Of a stretch of DNA of 64,000 bases, positions 60,170 through 64,000 are shown piece after piece. Location: positions 62,001 to 126,000 of the forward strand of contig NZ_JAHZAX010000007.1 of assembly GCF_019423705.1 (NCBI RefSeq), given 5' to 3'. The notes under the pieces were generated by a model that did no database searches, was not told the origin of the DNA, and worked only from the letters and a program-made list of their open reading frames with translations. Each line of letters opens with the position of its first letter. The first letter of the stretch is position 1. This DNA is from Ruminococcus sp. (GTDB lineage: Bacteria > Bacillota > Clostridia > Oscillospirales > Ruminococcaceae). The translations under genes and the position numbers were made by a program.

Positions 60170-61633
60170 ATGAATATAACTGACATTAAGAAGATCACGA
60201 TGAAAAGGCTTTGCGCCAATGTCTGCGCTGCGGTAATGGGTATCACGGCGGTGGGCGTATGCGGCGAGCTTATGCTGGGCGGCGATAAGGCGAGCGCTGA
60301 AAAGGCTCCTGCGGTGGAAAAGGTCAAGACCGCCGAGGTGCAGAGCGTTCAGACGACCACGGCGACCGAGGTCTACAGCTTCGTGAAATTCAAAAAATCC
60401 TCCGTGGATAAGTACGATATGACTTATGCCCAGGAGAAGCAGACGAAAAAGACTTCAAAGAAAAAAGCCAGCGCTTCGGAATTCAATGTCGAGCTACCCG
60501 AGGATAAGGGCGAGTATTATGACATTATGAACGACCCGATGAACTTCACCGAAACAAGAAGCGTTGCCGATGAGTATTACACGGTCTATGACATAATCTC
60601 AGGGGGCACGGTGACGCTTAACGGCCACGAGCTCCTTTGCAGGATAGTGAACAGCGAGATCGGCGGCGAATGGGGCGAGGAAGCTATCAAGGCGCAGGCC
60701 GTTGCGGCTTATACTTGGGTAAGGTTCAACGACTCTATCGGCGCAATCCCGACAGTCGGACTGAAAGAGGGCTATTCCGCAAAGATCGAGAACTGCGTAA
60801 ACGCTGTCGAGGGACAGGTGGTGCTTTATAACGGCAATATCATAAATGCGGTCTATTCCGCTTCCACCGCCGGATATTCCACCACAAGCGAGGATATATG
60901 GGGCGTTTCCTATCCATATCTCAAGCGTGTCCTCAGCCAGTATGACGACAAAGACCCTAACTGGGGTATCGAGACCAAGTATACAAAGGACGAGGTCAAG
61001 GAGCGTATCGAGAGCCAAACTGATATAAAGCTTTCTGATGACGTTCAGAGCTGGTTCAAGATCGACTCGGCTTTCAGCGGAAAATATATCAGCGGCGTGA
61101 CTATCGACGGCCACACAAGCTGCACATACGAGGGCAAAAGCTCACGGATAACGGGCATAACCCTTTGCAATCTCTTTGACGTGAAATCGAACGCAATGGA
61201 GATAAGCTATAAGGACGGCGTGTTCACATTCAAGTCCTACGGCTGGGGTCACGGCGTTGGAATGTCCCAATGGGGCGCTTGCTATTACGCCGAGGCTGGT
61301 TGCACATACGATCAGATATTGACACACTATTATGTAAACACCACGCTGGGCGTTTCAGCGGTCAACGATAAGGCGGTCAAGAGAGGTCAGATGACAAAGG
61401 ACGAGCTTGACGATGAGATCAACAATTCCGATATCATCGACGAGAACGGCAATATTACCGAGGGCAAGCAGGATACTTCAAAGACCGATACCGAGCAGAC
61501 CACGACCACCACAACAGAGCCGGCGCAGACCACGGCTCCTGTTACGGATATCCCTGGCGAGGTGCAGACAACTGTCCCTGCCGATGATACGGCCGACCAA
61601 GCTGCAAATACAAACGCAGATACCGAAGAATAA
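60170..61633 (+). CDS. SpoIID/LytB domain protein with Thr-rich tail
   Basis: 487 residues. N-terminal signal or anchor segment (about 11-35), then a SpoIID domain (about 150-405) with the catalytic-region Glu in VNSEIGGEWGEEAIKAQ and the GWGHGVGMSQWGA signature. SpoIID cuts glycan strands as a lytic transglycosylase on stem-free peptidoglycan. It lacks the usual spoIID neighbourhood, and the Thr-rich tail (TTTTTTEPAQTTAP) suggests a surface enzyme rather than the engulfment protein itself. Confidence 0.88.
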   Translation: MNITDIKKITMKRLCANVCAAVMGITAVGVCGELMLGGDKASAEKAPAVEKVKTAEVQSVQTTTATEVYSFVKFKKSSVDKYDMTYAQEKQTKKTSKKKASASEFNVELPEDKGEYYDIMNDPMNFTETRSVADEYYTVYDIISGGTVTLNGHELLCRIVNSEIGGEWGEEAIKAQAVAAYTWVRFNDSIGAIPTVGLKEGYSAKIENCVNAVEGQVVLYNGNIINAVYSASTAGYSTTSEDIWGVSYPYLKRVLSQYDDKDPNWGIETKYTKDEVKERIESQTDIKLSDDVQSWFKIDSAFSGKYISGVTIDGHTSCTYEGKSSRITGITLCNLFDVKSNAMEISYKDGVFTFKSYGWGHGVGMSQWGACYYAEAGCTYDQILTHYYVNTTLGVSAVNDKAVKRGQMTKDELDDEINNSDIIDENGNITEGKQDTSKTDTEQTTTTTTEPAQTTAPVTDIPGEVQTTVPADDTADQAANTNADTEE

Positions 61634-61696
61634 ACAGGCGGAAATACGCTATAATTTTATAAATTTCTAATTTTATAATGCAAGGGAGATACCACT

Positions 61697-62416
61697 ATGG
61701 GATTTTTTACACCAAAGAACACACCCGAAAATGCAGTTAAGGCGCAGATCGACGCAAAGCTTGCATTCATAAACGAAAAATATACCGAGATCGGACGTTT
61801 TGTTAAGCTGAAAATGGCAGATCAGATCGAAGCACCTGAGGTCAAGAATCTGATCGCACAGATCGACGCCACCCTCGCCGAGCTCAAAGGTCTTAACGAG
61901 CAGCTTCTCACTATCAGAGGGGTAAAGCTTTGCACAAATTGCGGCCACGAGATACCTGTTGCAACAGCATTTTGCCCCGACTGCGGAACAAAGCAGCCTG
62001 CACAGAATACACAGAATATGCAGGGCGGAGCAGCCGTGCCAATGGGTCAGCCTGCGCAGAATTTCCAGCCACAGGCAAATTTCGTTCAGCCGATGAATCA
62101 GGTAATGGGAAATCCTGTTGAGCCTGGCTATACACCCCCTGTTGCACGTCCTGTCAACGGCGAAGTGAGAATTGACGCACCAACGCCGGCTTCCGTTCAG
62201 CAGGCAGCAGAGCCGCAGGAAGTTGCTCAGCCGGCAGCAGAGCCTGTTATAAATGAAGCACCACAGGAAGCCGTTCAGGCTTCTGCACCTGTTCAGAACG
62301 AGCAGCCTGCACAGCCTGTTCAGCCAACGCAGGGTCAGTTTATTTTCTGCTCGCAATGCGGACACAAAGAGCCTGCGACAGTTAAATTCTGCTCGAACTG
62401 CGGCAGCAAGCTTTAA
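61697..62416 (+). CDS. Protein with two zinc ribbons
   Basis: 239 residues. A coiled-coil-like helical N-terminus (10-75), a zinc ribbon CTNCGHEIPVATAFCPDCG (about 77-95), a long Pro/Gln/Ala/Val linker, and a second ribbon at the very end (CSQCGHKEPATVKFCSNCG). No membrane segment. Function unknown; the paired ribbons suggest protein or nucleic acid binding. Starts after AAGGGAGAT. Confidence 0.8.
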   Translation: MGFFTPKNTPENAVKAQIDAKLAFINEKYTEIGRFVKLKMADQIEAPEVKNLIAQIDATLAELKGLNEQLLTIRGVKLCTNCGHEIPVATAFCPDCGTKQPAQNTQNMQGGAAVPMGQPAQNFQPQANFVQPMNQVMGNPVEPGYTPPVARPVNGEVRIDAPTPASVQQAAEPQEVAQPAAEPVINEAPQEAVQASAPVQNEQPAQPVQPTQGQFIFCSQCGHKEPATVKFCSNCGSKL

Positions 62417-62451
62417 TTTTGTATATCACACAAAAATAGGAGTAAAAGTAT

Positions 62452-63057
62452 ATGTCTGTAAATATCGCTTCTGAGCTTATGGAATATGATGTGATACTTG
62501 CTTCGGCTTCTCCGAGAAGGAAGGAGCTGCTTTCGCTGATGTGCGAAAATTTTCGTGTCATTCCCTCTGATTGTGACGAAACTATCCCTGCCGACGTTGC
62601 GGCGGAGCTTGCCCCCGAGTATCTTTCGGGGATAAAGTGCAGATGTATCGCCTCGGTCTACGATCTCAGCGTTGTTATCGGCTGCGACACAGTCGTTATC
62701 TGCGGCGGCAAAGTTCTCGGCAAGCCTGCGGACGAGGCCGATGCCATAAAAATGCTGGAGAGCCTTTCGGGAAAGACCCACGACGTTATCACAGGCGTGA
62801 CTATCGGCAGAGGTTGCCGTTACAGAAGCTTTTCCGTTGACACAAAGGTCACGTTCAGAGAGTTAGGTCGTGACGAGATACTGACCTATGTCAAAAGCGG
62901 CGAGCCTATGGATAAGGCTGGGGCTTACGGCATACAGGGGAAAGGCGCTTTGCTGGTGGAGAAGATCGAGGGCGATTTCTTCAACGTGGTGGGACTGCCT
63001 GTCTCAAGACTCGCAGAGGAAATGCACGAATTTCTCAAAAAAGTTCAGTCAAAGTAA
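62452..63057 (+). CDS. maf: Maf-type nucleotide pyrophosphatase
   Basis: 201 residues. Hydrolyses non-canonical or free dTTP/UTP-type nucleotides in the Maf family. Motifs: ILASASPRRKELL, CDTVV with the catalytic Asp, and the AYGIQGKGALLVEKIEGDFFNVVGLP signature. ATG after TAGGAG. Converges on and overlaps the YetF-family gene by 13 bp. Confidence 0.94.
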   Translation: MSVNIASELMEYDVILASASPRRKELLSLMCENFRVIPSDCDETIPADVAAELAPEYLSGIKCRCIASVYDLSVVIGCDTVVICGGKVLGKPADEADAIKMLESLSGKTHDVITGVTIGRGCRYRSFSVDTKVTFRELGRDEILTYVKSGEPMDKAGAYGIQGKGALLVEKIEGDFFNVVGLPVSRLAEEMHEFLKKVQSK

Positions 63058-63755
63058 ATTTTCTTGTTGCTCTCTGCGGTCTTAGGGAAAACTGTCACAT
63101 TGTCCTTGTCGTCAACGGTGCAGAGAAAGACCTTGTCGGGGGAAGGGCAGCCCTGCTTTTTTATCTCGTTTGTGAGCCATTTTATCTCCTTGCCTGCATA
63201 GCGGAGGTTGTCCTCCATAACAACGCCGTCAAGGATAAGATTGATACAAAGTCGCTCGTCCTCTTTTTGATAGCCTAAGTCCTTGGGCGTGAGGGGCGCT
63301 TCGGCGGCACGCTCCATAAATGATATAGTGCCATTAGTTTCCAAAATGGCGTAGGATATCTTTGAAATATCGAAATAGCCCGAAGTCCTTGCCCTTGAAA
63401 GCAGGTCGTTGACGTCCAGCTTTGCAGTCTTGAGATTTTCGGGATATATTTTGCCTTTTTCGATGAGAAGTATTGGCTTGCCCGAAAGAAAATGGCGGCA
63501 ATGGATAGATCTCATCGTGAAAACGGAAAGCAGAAAGCCCGTCAAGCCGTAAAGTATCATTGCGATTATCGGCACCACAAGCTCGTCCATTTCCTGCGAT
63601 ACCGCCATTTCTGCGGCGATAGAGCCAATTGTAATGCCGTTGATGTAGTCAAAAAGCGTGAGCTGGGAAATTTGCTTGTTGCCAAGAAGCTTTGAGATGA
63701 TAAACATCACGATTATCGAGCCGACTGTCGCAAGTATCGTGTGGATGATGTTCAT
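63045..63755 (-). CDS. YetF/DUF421 membrane protein, second copy
   Basis: 236 residues from the ATG at 63755 after GAAAGGGGC. Membrane helices in the first 85 residues, then the DUF421 domain (DVNDLLSRARTSGYFDISKISYAILETNG). Longer upstream frame extensions have no start with a binding site. Unlike the copy at 10115 it has no DUF4363 gene beside it. Confidence 0.88.
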   Translation of the reverse strand: MNIIHTILATVGSIIVMFIISKLLGNKQISQLTLFDYINGITIGSIAAEMAVSQEMDELVVPIIAMILYGLTGFLLSVFTMRSIHCRHFLSGKPILLIEKGKIYPENLKTAKLDVNDLLSRARTSGYFDISKISYAILETNGTISFMERAAEAPLTPKDLGYQKEDERLCINLILDGVVMEDNLRYAGKEIKWLTNEIKKQGCPSPDKVFLCTVDDKDNVTVFPKTAESNKKIYFD

Positions 63756-63840
63756 AAGGTTTGCCCCTTTCGGTGTTTGTTTTAAAACTGGTAGAAATAT
63801 TATTCTCAGCCCGTGGCGGATTATTCCCATTCGGAATATA

Positions 63841-64000
63841 ATGATAGCGGTGATGAATGTGACGAACAGGACGAAGGAGCAAAAGGGCGGACTTTGCTGG
63901 GGACAGCAGCTCAATATTATGGCGGCGTTTGCGAATTACCTCGGCGAGGGAATGACAGCCGATCAGCTTGGGCTGCTTTCGGCATTTTTGCAGTCGGTGG
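63841..64000 (+). CDS. Partial small helical protein, DUF6774-like (3' end outside window)
   Basis: Open frame to the window edge, at least 53 residues, with an amphipathic segment MTADQLGLLSAFLQSVG typical of short Firmicutes proteins of this kind. Start uncertain: ATG at 63841 overlaps a TATAAT-like sequence, and ATG at 63853 is the alternative. Function unknown. Confidence 0.5.
   Translation, partial: MIAVMNVTNRTKEQKGGLCWGQQLNIMAAFANYLGEGMTADQLGLLSAFLQSV

Overview
The window is a 64-kb stretch of chromosome from a low-to-mid GC Gram-positive anaerobe, most likely a gut Ruminococcus or close relative in the Oscillospirales. The evidence is a membrane-anchored family 5 cellulase with a cellulose-binding module, a complete gerA-type germinant receptor operon with a SpoIID-like and a SleB-like protein, a phosphoketolase with a cre-like site, an L27 precursor with a Prp-cleavable N-terminal extension, [FeFe]-hydrogenase maturases, and secreted proteins ending in Thr-rich tails. 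No tRNA, rRNA operon, CRISPR array, prophage or transposase was seen.

Layout. 0-10 kb: end of a CDF metal transporter, the GH5 cellulase, a GAF-PAS-GGDEF-EAL protein, the RNase P RNA gene, and the germinant receptor operon. 10-23 kb: YetF/DUF4363 pair, zinc-ribbon and leucine-rich-repeat surface proteins, nicotinamidase, azlCD, phosphoketolase, a probable type I toxin-antitoxin locus, a 177-bp palindromic element and a Bax-inhibitor family membrane protein. 23-38 kb: one long, tightly overlapping minus-strand operon, read as hydF, hydE, nifH-like, nifD-like, nifK-like, a second nifH/D/K-like set, a small acidic protein, hypF, hypC, hypD, a Cys-rich DUF3795-type protein and hypE. It follows a TM1266-type regulator gene, and its leader looks like a transcription attenuator. 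38-42 kb: the divergent feoAB iron uptake operon and a LytTR/LiaF-like pair. 42-64 kb: housekeeping (rplU-prp-rpmA, obg, mrnC, yebC, purB, metY, cysteine desulfurase, thiI, cinA, maf) mixed with cell-surface proteins (WG-repeat lipoprotein, another lipoprotein, sortase B, SleB- and SpoIID-type proteins) and a class III Fic protein.

The most interesting system is the 23-38 kb operon. It joins two HydE/HydF maturases, the four proteins that build Fe(CN)2CO for [NiFe]-hydrogenases (HypC, D, E, F) and two complete nitrogenase-like H/D/K modules. HypA, HypB, a hydrogenase maturation protease, a [NiFe]-hydrogenase, HydG and the nif accessory genes are all absent from the window. By-eye alignment shows the NifH-like proteins keep the P-loop and both cluster cysteines. 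The NifD-like proteins lack the Cys and His that bind FeMo-co in nitrogenase. I therefore infer a reductase or assembly scaffold for an iron-carbonyl/cyanide or other iron-sulfur cofactor, not nitrogen fixation. Its chemistry cannot be read from sequence.

Intergenic DNA is rich in dispersed palindromic repeats. One composite element occurs at least three times, and one copy is flanked by 16-bp direct repeats. Start codons were chosen from ribosome binding sites and promoters; several genes appear to start at TTG.
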